A DNA stretch of 64,000 nt from Dactylorhiza incarnata (taxonomy: Eukaryota; Streptophyta; Magnoliopsida; Asparagales; Orchidaceae): contig JAWHQI010001218.1 of NCBI GenBank assembly GCA_033032865.1, forward strand, positions 37,575-101,574, read 5' to 3'. The position numbers and the translations under genes are program-made. This document shows, piece by piece, positions 33,183-43,437 of this stretch (position 1 is its first letter; every line of letters starts with the position of its first letter). A model generated the notes under the pieces. That model worked only from the letters and a program-made list of their open reading frames with translations. It was not told the DNA's origin and ran no database searches.

Positions 33183-33253
33183 CTGCAAGGGAAAATCAGG
33201 AGTTTAAATAAAGCAGTCGCGCGGTCATATACAAGCGGTCTAGAGGAACTTAC
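33183..33253 (-). other. Intron 1 of antisense gene B (71 nt)
   Basis: Minus strand GAGCATA|GTAAGTTCC ... CCCTTGCAG|CTGCCCAC. It joins the two flanking open frames within one codon. Confidence 0.8.
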
Positions 33254-34489
33254 TATGCTCGGGGAGGACGTCCTCTAGCTCTGAGAACAGCGGGATGTAA
33301 TGATTGATGTCCAACCGCTCGTTCTCAAGAAACGAGAAGGTGTCCATCTCGATCTTTCCAACCTGGGGGATTTGGAAAGCCTCTTCCCCCCAAACTTGCG
33401 GGTTGGTTTGCAACAGCCCGAAGTTGCCTTCGAGCATTACGAACCGCTCCGACCAGTCCGAGACCTGGTTCGCCAGGTTAACGATCTTCAGTCCGTGGCA
33501 GCCAAAGTAGAGGTGCCCTCTGAAAGTTGAAGTCCCCACGTCGGAGACAGCCCTGCACCGAGAAAAATTTCCTAAACAGATCAAGGGAAAATCTGGTTCG
33601 CTCGAACCGCAGGTATGAAATAAAACTATATATAGAAGCGATGGAGTTCGGCGGAAGCTGGCCGGGTACAACCCCGTAATGGTCAAAAATGGCTATGACT
33701 TCAAGTGGAAGCGGAAATTTGAAGCCATATTCAAAGTGGTCGACCGGAACGGCTATTTGGTGCGGATTGGAAGAGTTGATCCGCTCATCGCGCAAAGGAA
33801 GCCGCGCGAGCAGATTAGAGCAGATTACTCCCTACCATGTGTTTTGCAACGAATTCGTCTAGTTCGCTCTGAGTAAGACGGCACTCTGGATGGTCCGCCG
33901 AGTGAAAAGCCAAGGCCGCGTCTGCTCGGACGGCCTTAACCTTAACAGGCCGCTGCGACTTGTTCTTAGATCGCGCCATTTGAAATCGTGAAAATGACTT
34001 CGAAAAAGTCCCTACTTATAGATTTTGACGATCTGCAAATAGTAAAAATATATCGCGGCTATACATTCTAACCGTGCGGCCAACGGCCTGCACGGTCAGA
34101 TTTATCAGAAAAACAAAAAGAACCAAAGACATTCAGGAAATTAGGAGCAAGCATACATCACAGATCGCGCAACCTGTAATCAGCTCGGATAAAACACAGA
34201 AGATCTAAACAGAACACAAACATAGCGGCAAAACAAGAACCCGCACGGGTTATTCAAATAAAAGACAAAGTAAAAAGAAGCATTGTCTAAACAGAGGCCG
34301 AAATCAACAGGCCGCATTCATAATACAAAATTGTTCTAAGAAGCCGTTCACGGCTGGCGGTGTTCTGGGGAGACATCCTCTCTATGCAGTCGCGCGACCT
34401 GGTCGCTGGTGGTGTTCAGAAGGGAGTAAATCTGGCTGGTATGATAATGGATGTGGTTGATTGTGCTATGAAGCCGCCCGGCATCCCTT

Positions 34490-36500
34490 TCAACCCGCGT
34501 AGCGGCGATCATACGGGGGGGTTGCGGTGGCTTCATCAATCATTGGATCAGCCGCCCGAACCGGGGGAGGATTTGAGCCCGCCCCAACAGTTGGGCGGCT
34601 AGCAACCTGCATCCCATCATTCATACTTCGCCGGCCTGAAGCGACTTCCCTAGTTAACCGCAGGAATTTATCCTGGTAATATCTCGAGTCATCCTCGAAC
34701 TTAGCAGATTCTCTCTTCTCCTTCTCGAGCTGAGCGGTCAGAGTAGCGACTTGCGCCACCTTAGCTCTCTTCTCGGCCTCCACTACAGCTCGCGTAGCCT
34801 CCACCGCAGCTCGCGCGGCCTCCAGCTGAATCTCCAGGCCGTTCTCCTTTTCTGTCCTGGAATTCCCGTCGATCTCCATCTGCGCCTTCAGCGCCTCTTC
34901 AGCCTTTTTTCTTGCCATTCGCTCGGCCTCCAAAGCGGTCCGAGTGGCGGCCTCCCGATCTTCCACCTCCTTCAAACAGACCCTCAGGTTTGCTAGATCT
35001 TCCTCTAGATGCCCAAACAGTTGCGGCCCTTCTCGCGAAGTCGTTACACAGGTTGATATCGGGGGAACTAATGGAGGCAGGCTGGCCTCAAGGTCGCCCG
35101 ACTTCGCAATCTGATCCTCGCTATCTGCAAGAAGCCGCGCGGTTATAAAAAAGCAAGAGCATGCAACGCCATATACATACAAAAATGGACATAAATATAA
35201 GATCAATGCCTGGGCACACAGGCCGCTTAGATTGTTCCGGGTCCATCCTCCGTCGTTGCTCACGCCAGAGTCTCTCCGTACTCTGCCTAGCGGAAGAGGA
35301 CTAGGCCGCTAAGGGGAAAAAGCTCGGCGGTGGGTTCAGTAATTTATTACGATGAGGCCGCGGAATGAAGAAGCGGATAGCTTTATAATCCGTGGGGCGC
35401 TTACCTGGCGTAAAAGGATCAGGCCGCAGCAGCTTGTTAAAAGCCCGTTCCACCCCTTCCTTCTTCACCATCATTATCTCCTCCCCGGTCATCACCGGGG
35501 GAACCTCCTCCCGCACTTTCAACACTTCTCCGAGTTCCCTCGCTTTCTCTTCGACCTCCAAGGCGGTCCGGGCAGCAGCTTCTCGCTCTTCGGCCTCCGT
35601 CTGAGCAGTCTCCTCAGGCTGGGCTATGTTGTCTGTAACAGGGGCGGTTCGCTTTGAAGCCATCGAGCTGTCGAGAAGCTTATCTCGCCCCATCAGCTCA
35701 TCCATATCCTGAAAGATCCCATTAAGTGATAAGCTACTCGCCGAGTCCGGAAACAGGCCGCCCGATTTCGCATCAGGGGTAGCCGGCGAGTCATTTACCT
35801 TAGCAGATGGGGGAGTCGCTAGGCCGAGCTCCTCTTTTAGTCGCGGATTGGTCTGGAGGCGGGACTCAGCCGGTTTCTTAAAAGCCGCCCTTTCCTTGGA
35901 GGCCAGCCTCTTCACCTTCTTGGTTATCCGGTCGGTCACTGACCCAGACTTTTTTCTCTTCTTCTCTTTCTTACCCGGAGCTGGACTAATTTCTTTGGAG
36001 GGGCTGGGATAATCGTCCACGGATAGAGGGGTACTCAGGTCGCCCTGCCTCGGAGAGCTAACCGCCTCCTCCCCCAAATCCTTGACCAACAAATGAGGAT
36101 TCTCGGATGGGGTGATTTCCATGCCAAATGAGTCGGACCCGCCGACTTTCTTTAAAGGGCTGCCAGAGCCAACTTTTCTAGAAGGGGCGGCCTCCCCTTT
36201 GTTCAGCGGGCTGACGGCCTGTTGGCCGAGATCTCGGGGAGGAATCAGTGAGTCGCTGGGAGGAGGCCCTGAATGCTCTGCTGCAGGCTCTACAGGAGTC
36301 TTGCAGATTGTTGAGTCCACAGCGGCCTTGAAACTATCCGCCGCGGTTTTCTCAGACCGCTCCCTCTTTTTCCGGTCTTTCCGGTTCTGCTTTTCCTTGT
36401 CCTTCCTCAATTTCTTCGTTGATTTGCGCCTCTTTCCTTCCTCCTTTTTCTGATCGCGGACAGGGACCACGCGGTCTAACATGGTGTCTAGGAAGTCCAT
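34490..36500 (-). CDS. Gypsy-2 antisense gene A, basic/coiled-coil protein, two exons
   Basis: I do not recognise a domain. ATG 36500-36498 (MDFLDTMLDRVVPVRDQKKE) opens a Lys/Arg-rich segment (repeated KKR, RKD, KKRERSEK; likely nuclear), then Ser/Pro/Asp-rich sequence, then an Ala/Glu-rich coiled coil (TAQTEAEEREAAARTALEVE). Exon 1 ends at 35405. Removing 35125-35404 (GTAAGC ... TTGCAG) joins ...TPG to ..SEDQIAKSG in frame. Exon 2 carries a second coiled coil with the same seed (EDREAATRTALEAERMARKKAE), so exons 1 and 2 share a duplicated coiled-coil element. It ends at 34490. No stop or frameshift is seen in the spliced frame of about 580 codons. It lies head-to-tail upstream of antisense gene B and is presumably transcribed from the 3' LTR side. 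Confidence 0.7.
35125..35404 (-). other. Intron of antisense gene A (280 nt)
   Basis: Minus strand CGCCAG|GTAAGCGCC ... GGCTTCTTGCAG|ATAGCGAGG. The codon split by the intron is rejoined in frame. The acceptor follows CGCGCGGCTTC, a copy of the family's GC motif. Confidence 0.8.
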
Positions 36501-36689
36501 CGTTGAAGAGTTACCGGTCTTAAAAACTCTAACCACAAATAGCGAGTAATATCCCGTGATTTCAGAAAAAAACTCTGCAGAATGAGTTCTCTGGCTCTCT
36601 TATAGAATTCAGGACAAGTCGGAAGTGGTCTCCCGGCTAAAGCTAATATTTTCGAAATCCTCTTGGGATTTGAAAATATGCGGGGATTA

Positions 36690-37530
36690 TGTTTACCCGG
36701 AAAACTGCTTCTCGGGTTGGATCATTCTCGGACCGGGCGAACTGCTGGGCCAGGCCGCTGGTTTCCAGGATCAGTGGCTCTCAGTTCAGGGTAAAGCAGG
36801 CTGGGTGGTCTGATGTCATTTTGGACCGCCCCCAAGATTGGAGGTAGTCAAGAGCCAAGGCAATAAGGCTATCCGCGGTCTCAGATAGGAGACCGTCCGG
36901 GTTGAGACATAGAAACTCAAGGTTCAAGCCCGGGGAACAAGCCGCGGTCTCAGATCGGGGACCATCCAGGTCGCATCATGAAGATCAGCCAGGCCATGTC
37001 CAGAAGGCGGACCGCGATCTCAAGCCGGAGACCGACCGATCCGTATCATTGACTTGGCCACGGTATCTTCAGCCTCAGGTCAGAAGGGTCGGGAGGGCAA
37101 GCCGCCAAGCCGCGCGGCTTCTTTCTTTTTCTTCTTTGTGCATCCCGTCACCGCCTGCCCGTTTCGCCTGTACTCGGGCAGGTGGTTATTCTATCCCTGC
37201 CCATTCGGGCAGACCCCCGAGCCTATAAATAGGGGGAGGCACTGTTCACAAGACACGCACACTCGAATCCAGGAGCTCGCTTGTTTGAGCTGCGGTCTCG
37301 AGTTTCCCGTCTTGCGGACTGTCTGACCGGCCGGCTTCTCTTTTCTTACATTTATAACCGCTGTAACCGCCTCATTTGAATCAAAGGAAAGCCCGTCGCA
37401 GGAGTGGCATTTGCCGCGGCGGGCGAAGTCCGGCCTCGACCGCTGCTAGCGGTCCGAATTCTCTAACCAAATAGTAACTGATAATCCGCAACCCTCGATT
37501 TCCTTCGGAGGCGCACTTTTGAATCGAACA
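36690..37530 (+). repeat. Gypsy-2 3' LTR (841 bp)
   Basis: Same length and ends as 23826-24666; TATA box at 37224-37232. The bases before it (ATATGCGGGGATTA) are the only candidate polypurine tract, and a weak one. Target copy TCCAG follows at 37531. Confidence 0.92.
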
Positions 37531-39422
37531 TCCAGCACCTACAACATCAACAAGTACTGATGCAACAACAAAAAACACTGTTGTTCCACCTCCCGAATGG
37601 ACTGAAGCTCAGAAAAAGAAAAGAAGTGTTGATGTAAAAGCCATGAATATTCTGGCTCAAACAATGTCTGATGACATATTTCAGAGAGTGGTGGATTGCA
37701 CCTCAGCTAGAGAGATATGGACCTCTCTCAACAATATGGTTGCAGGCTCTGCTGATGAAAGAAAGGACATAAGATCTCACTTGATCTCTCTGTATGAGAA
37801 CTTCAAGAATGGTGAAGAAGAATCAGTTGCAGATATGTACACTAGATTAAGTGTAATCATAAGTGAACTCGGAACACTGGACAAGGAAATCTCATTAACT
37901 AAAATCAATGACAAAATCCTAATGTGCTTCCCCAGCACTTGGGACTCTAGGATCTGGCCTATCAAGGAAGCCAGAAGCCTTAATGAGATAACTACTGAGA
38001 CACTGCTAGGAAAGCTCAAATCCTATGAACAACTCATCAAGACAAGGGAAGCTGAACAAGTGAGCACCTCCTCTTCAACAAAGAAGGACAGGAACATTGC
38101 CTTCAAGCTACAGAAGAAGAAGGAAAGACTCCTGACAATGAGGAATTGATGAGTCTGTTTGCCAAAATATTCTACAAGATGGCAAGAAAAGACTTCAGGA
38201 AAAAGTCATCCAGAAGCTATGAAAAGCCAAGGTATGACAAAAACAATTCTAAAGAAATTATATGTTTTGGTTGCAGGAAACCAGGACACATTGCACCAGA
38301 CTGTCCAGAAAACCAGAAGAAAGAAAAGAAAAAGAACAAAGAAGAGAAAAGAAACTCCAGCAAGTCTTCCTCCCACAAACACAAGAAGAAAGGAAGAGGA
38401 TTTGTAGCAGAATCTTGGAGTGAAACTGAATCATAATCATCATCCAACTCATCAGATGATGAAGAAGAAACAAAAGAAAATGATCAGTGTCTGATGGCAA
38501 TTTATGACTCAAGCAGTGAGTCAGCAGATGCTTCTTCATCCAGTGATGATGAAGACAATGAAGAAGAGAAGAACTTCTGCATGATGGCAATCAATGCCTC
38601 AGCCAACAATTCTGATGAAGAAAGATCAGAATCAGAAGCAGAAACTGATGCAGATCAGGTAATATCTACCTTTGATTTTACTTCAGTTGAATTCAAAGCT
38701 GAATTCAAAGTCCTTTGCTCAGACTTAATCAAATCTGAGAAAGAAATAATCTCACTCTGACTTAAGATAGCTGAAATGAATAATATAAGTGAAGAAAATG
38801 TAAATCTTAAGAAAGATTTGGCTGCCTCCAGTGAACACATTGTTCTCATTGAGAACAAGTTGTATGAAGCCAAGAAGTTTGAAGAGTCCCTCATTGGGAG
38901 AAGCATCAAACTGATGGACATTACAAGCACAGTAAAGGCTAGACTTAATAGCAAACTGGGCTTGGGTGCTTCATCAAGTGAGCCACCTCTAATTAAGAAG
39001 AACATACTCTCTACACCTATAAAATTCATCTCTGCTAAGAGCAAAGAGGTTGTGGGAGCAAATAAAAACATTTCAAGTAAGACTGTCGAGAATAGCAGAA
39101 TTCAGCAGAATTTGTCGAACGGAGCTCGCCAAAATATAGCCACTTCGTCGAACGGAGCTCGACAAACTCTGAAGACAGATTTTCAATATAGTCATTTTAT
39201 GAATGGGGCTCGACGAGCTCAGCTAAATTCATCGAACAGAAACTATACAGCAAATCTGAACAATTCTCATTCTTCACATTCTATCAATCCTTTCACTGAA
39301 TGAATAATACCTCCAAGGAGATATCATCCAAGGACAAACATGAAATGTCTTTTATTTCAGATTTTTGTGGAAATACAAAAAGCAAGGTAATCTGGGTCAA
39401 GAACAAATAGATTGTTTTTCTG
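37531..39422 (+). pseudogene. gag: Copia-2 Gag, main part (after Gypsy-2)
   Basis: Continues the frame of 23684-23825. The UBN2-type capsid core (MNILAQTMSDDIFQRVVDCT, REIWTSL, RSHLISLYENFKNGEEES) runs to about 38140. A frameshift there leads to a CCHC knuckle (CFGCRKPGHIAPDC, 38270-38311) and a Lys-rich stretch. TAA at 38434-38436, then acidic Ser/Asp/Glu sequence with CLMA and CMMA. A TGA at about 38758 and another at 39301 interrupt the coiled-coil and linker part. The linker at 39083-39238 encodes NLSNGARQ / SSNGARQT and carries the LTR motif TCGTCGAACGGAGCTCGAC. The second zinc knuckle seen in related gags is missing. The gag end is recognisable as VIWVKNK-stop near 39390-39411. Confidence 0.85.
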
Positions 39423-42400
39423 TTTTTTCAGGTACACAGCTGTCCAAAAAAAATGGAAAATGGTATTTGGACAGTGGCTGTTCAAAACATATGACAGGGA
39501 ACAAGGCCAACCTAAACAATTACAAGGCAAAGCTTGGACCAAAAGTTATATTTGGAGACTCCAACTGTGGACAGACCAAAGTCTATGGAAAATTCAAGGT
39601 TGGAGAAGTCACCTTCAAAGAGGTAGCTTATGTCAAAGGACTGAAGCACAATCTCATCAGCATAAGCCAATTATGTGATGAAGGGTATCAAGTAACCTTT
39701 AATAAATTGAAATGCCTTATTAAATCGGCTGATGATGTTATTTTTTATCAGGTATTATGCAGGGTAATATATATTTAGTAAATTTCAATTCATCTACAAC
39801 AGAAATTTGTTTATTTAATGAATTAAGCAAACCTAGTGAACTTTGGCATAAGAGATTAGGACATGTACACCTTAGGACCATTACTAAATTATCTAAGGAC
39901 AATCTTGTTAGAGGTTTACCTTTAGATTCATAGAAGAAAGAAGGTCTTTGTAGGGCATGTCAACTAGGCAAGCAAACTAAAAATAGTTTCAAATCATTAT
40001 CTAAAAGTGATTCACCTAGAATCTTATATTTGCTACATATGGACCTTTTTGGACCTATTGCAACAAAGAGTTTAGGGGGGAAGTCTTACACTCTAGTTAT
40101 TGTAGATGACTTCTCTAGATTCACTTGGGTGTTCTTTTTGAGAGGAAAGTCAGATAACTTTAAAGTTCTTACAGACTTTCTTAAGAGCATAAAGATTGAG
40201 TACTCTACTGAAGTTGCATTGATCAGAAGTGATCATGGCACTGAGTTTGAGTCTCTTCTTATGCAAGAATTCTGTGAGAAGGAAGGTATCAGGCATTGCT
40301 TCTCAGCTCCTAGAACTCCTCAACAAAATGGGGTAGTTGAAAGGAAAAATAGAACTCTAATTGAATCAGCAAGAACATTGCTTGCAGATACTAATTTGCC
40401 CCTATCTTTTTGGGCAGAGGCTGTTAGCACAGCAAATTATGTACTGAATAGAAGTTTGATACACAAACTTAAGGGTAAGACTCCTTATGAATTACTTAAA
40501 GGGAAGAAACCTAAAGTTAGCTATTTTAGAGCATTTGGCTGTAGATGTTTTGTTCATAATAATTATAAGAAATATCTTAGGAAATTTGAACCAAAATCTG
40601 ATGAAGGAATTTTCTTAGGTTATTCACTAATCAGCAAAGCTTATAGGATTTATAATAAATCTTCTCTTAAAATATAAGAATCTATGCATGTTTCTTTTGA
40701 TGAAACTAATATGTTTTACAAGGAGAAGAATTCTTCTACCATAGAAAATCTGCAGGTACCCACACTATGTGAGCAGCTAGATCAATTAGCTCTACATAAA
40801 GAAGGATTTATGGATCCTGTACAGCAGAATGCTGAAGACAGTGAAGAGGAAAATCACCCAGATTTAGCTGAAAGTTCAGTACAGATAACAACAGATCATC
40901 CTCCACAGGATATAGCAGCTGAACAAATTCCCCAAGTAGAAATTATTGTTGAACCCACTCCAACTGTTGATCACATCACAGTTAGAGATCACCCAATATC
41001 TCCAATTATTGGTGATATTTCAGCAGGTGTGCAAACAAGGCATCAAGTAAATTAGAATTTGATGCACACTTGTTTTCTCTCTCAGATTGAACCTCAATTC
41101 CTACAAGATGCAGAACAAGATCCCAACTAGATCATTGCTATGCAAGAGGAGCTCAATCAGTTTGAGACAAACAAAGTTTGGGATTTGGTTCCTAGACCAA
41201 AAGATCATCCAGTCATTGGAACCAAATGAATCTACAGGAATAAGCTAGAAGCAGATGGAAACATTGTGAGAAACCAAGCTAGACTAGTAGCTCAAGGATA
41301 CTCACAAGAAGAAGGAATAGACTATGATCAAACTTTTGCACCAGTTGTAAGGTTAGAAGCAATCAGAATTTTCCTTGCATTTGCTGCATATAAGAAATTC
41401 AAAGTTTATCAAATGGATGTAAAGAGTGCATTTCTGAATGGAGAAATCAAAGAAGAAGTCTATGTGGAACAACCACCAGGTTTTATCTCTCCAACTCATT
41501 CCTCTTTTGTATTTAAGCTTAAGAAAGCTCTCTATGGCCTCAAACAAACTCCTAGTATGAGACCTTAGCTAGCTTTCTTTTAGAGAATAAATTCTGTAGA
41601 GGCATAGTAAATAAAACATTATTTTTCAGGATACATAAAAATCAAAATTTACTAGTTCAAATATATGTAGATGATATTATCTTTGGCTCTACTGATTCAA
41701 ATTTGTGCAAGAGATTTTCTAATCTAATGCAATCTAAATTTGAAATGAGTAATATGAGTGAGTTATCATACTTCCTTGGTTTTCAAGTGAAGCTAACTCC
41801 AAATGGAATCTTCATATCACAATCTAAGTTTGCTAAGGAATTAGTGAAAAGATTTGGTATGTATGATTCTTCCACCATGAAAACACCCATGCCCTCAAAT
41901 GTTGTTGTTGATAATGATGAATCAGGGAAACCTGTTGATTCAAAGGTATATAGAGCAATTGTTGGCTCTTTACTTTATTTAATAGCTAGTAGGCCTGATA
42001 TAATGTTTGATACCTGTATTTGTGCTAGGTTTCAAGTTAACCCCAAAGAATCTCATCTAATTTTATTAAAAAGGATTTTGAGATATATAAAGGGTTGCCC
42101 TAATTTAGGACTTTGGTATCCAACAGCATCTGAATTTGAATTAATTGGATTCTCAGATTCAGATTATGCTGGATGCAGAGTAGACAGGAAAAGCACATCA
42201 GGAACTTGCCAGTTTCTTGGTGATAGGCTTGTGTCTTGGTTTTGTAAGAAACAAACATCTGTGTTTACATCAACAGCTGAAGCTGAATATATAGCTGCAG
42301 GCAGTTGCTGCTCACAAATATTGTGGATACAAAATCAGCTCATAGACTATGGTGTCAACTTAAATAATTCAACTATATTTTGTGACAATACTAGTGCAAT

Positions 42401-42617
42401 ATCTATAGCACAAAATTCAGTTCTCCATAGTAGGACTAAACACATAGAGATTAGGCACCACTTCCTTAGGGGTAATGTGGATAAAAACAAAATTTGCCTA
42501 CAATTCATCTCTGCTGATTTGCAAAGAGCTGACATTTTCACCAAGCCCTTGGATGAAAAGAAACATATATTCTTTATAAATCAGTTGGGAATGATAGATG
42601 GAGATTCAATCTGTTAA
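39423..42617 (+). pseudogene. pol: Copia-2 Pol, broken
   Basis: Protease WYLDSGCSKHMTG near 39461; frameshift near 39750. GAG-pre-integrase and zinc region 39840-40000, with TAG at 39931-39933. Integrase core from HMDLFGP (40033) through SDHGTEF to QQNGVVERKNRT; TAA at 40675. Acidic linker to TAG 41053-41055. TAG near 41128 and TGA near 41227 each replace a Trp codon conserved in relatives. RT start ([20 protein letters not shown]) and [20 protein letters not shown]; frameshift near 41550. Then QIYVDDIIFGSTD (intact YVDD, near 41660) and RNase H ([31 protein letters not shown]) to a stop at 42615-42617. Catalytic motifs look intact, so decay is by stops and frameshifts. Confidence 0.88.
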
Positions 42618-43437
42618 AAAATAAAATTTCTATTTACCCCTCATTCCTTATCATATCAAACTATGTGTTTTTTATTATATAAATTCCTACAGAATTGTTT
42701 CTCTTTCTAGTTCCCATTAGCATTTGATCTCTAATTTATTGTGCAGGAACAACAGCAATATAAATCTTGCATCCTTCCCTACCTCCATCAAATTTCCCTT
42801 CTTCAAGGGGCCTAGCTTTAGGCCTTTCCTGAAACTAGGTAGGGGAAGAAGTTTGTATGAACAAGCTCCATTTGATGCACTGTTTTGCTCAGGGGGAGTG
42901 TTCTATAAACTAGGCAAGGAGAGAAAGCTGAAGAACCTCCAGAACTCAGGGGGAGACACTCTCAGGGGGAGTTGCTGTATGAAGAAGCTTGGTAAAGCTT
43001 ACAGCAGTTTGCTGATTACAGTTTTCTGTTTCAGAAATATTCAGATAAAGTTCAGTTCAAGTTCAGATGCAGATACAGATCAGAAGAAGTATTTTGATAT
43101 AGCAAAATTCAGTATCAGTCATTGCTACAGCTCAGCTTATCAGAAATTCAGAAATCAATTAAATATACAGATCAGAATTCAGAATAATACAGATCAGATA
43201 AAATCAGAATTTCAGAATTCAGAAGCAGCAGTATTCCGAAAATTCAAGGTTCTAATTGTATTTTCATTTCTGTTTTTATTCAAATGTATTTTCAAAACTC
43301 ATAGTACTTTTTACTTCATATCTGATAAAATATTTAAATAATATCAGATATATTCATGCTCTGTTGTTTTTGATGTTTTAGTATTAGTTTATTTTCATTT
43401 TTTGTCAAATAGTGTCCTAACCCAAATAGGGGGAGAT
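42618..43437 (+). other. Copia-2 3' untranslated region with repeated polypurine tracts
   Basis: CAGGGGGAG occurs at about 42891, 42948 and 42963, and AATAGGGGGAGAT lies against the LTR at 43425-43437, the expected polypurine tract for plus-strand priming. The 205-codon open frame here (42724-43341) has no recognisable domain and low-complexity composition, so I treat it as chance. Confidence 0.75.

Larger units (their letters stand above)
32114..33979 (-). pseudogene. Gypsy-2 antisense gene B, Transposase_28-like, three exons
   Basis: Start ATG 33979-33977 (MARSKNKSQRPVKVKAVRAD). Exon 1 (33979-33254) holds the domain: PVDHFEYGFKFPLPLEVIAI, HYGVVPGQLPPNS, and later FGCHGLKIV and WSERFVML. 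This matches the plant 'putative gypsy type transposon' family, PF04195. Exon 2 (33182-32671) is charged and ends in a coiled coil. Exon 3 (32596-32114) ends in an acidic/Ser tail and KKKKKSAD. Introns 33183-33253 and 32597-32670 have GTAAGT/TTGCAG and GTGAGT/TTGCAG, and both joins keep the frame. Damage: a 10-bp tandem duplication (33808-33827), a frameshift near 33545, and TAG at 32728-32730. Extra antisense ORFs of this family are known in Tat elements; their function is unknown. Confidence 0.8.
23826..37530 (+). mobile_element. Gypsy-2: Tat-type Ty3/gypsy element with antisense genes
   Basis: Two 841-bp LTRs (23826-24666, 36690-37530) begin TGTTTACCCGG and end AATCGAACA. The target duplication TCCAG is at 23821-23825 and 37531-37535. 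The gag-pol frame spans 24718-30326 and carries the dual RNase H known from the Tat lineage. A 6.3 kb region between pol and the 3' LTR has hairpin repeats and two minus-strand genes. By eye the LTRs differ at about 20 of 841 sites. Confidence 0.93.

Noticed and set aside
42724..43341. 205-codon open frame after Copia-2 pol
   Set aside because: No domain, low-complexity composition; overlaps repeated polypurine tracts and the expected 3' untranslated region.
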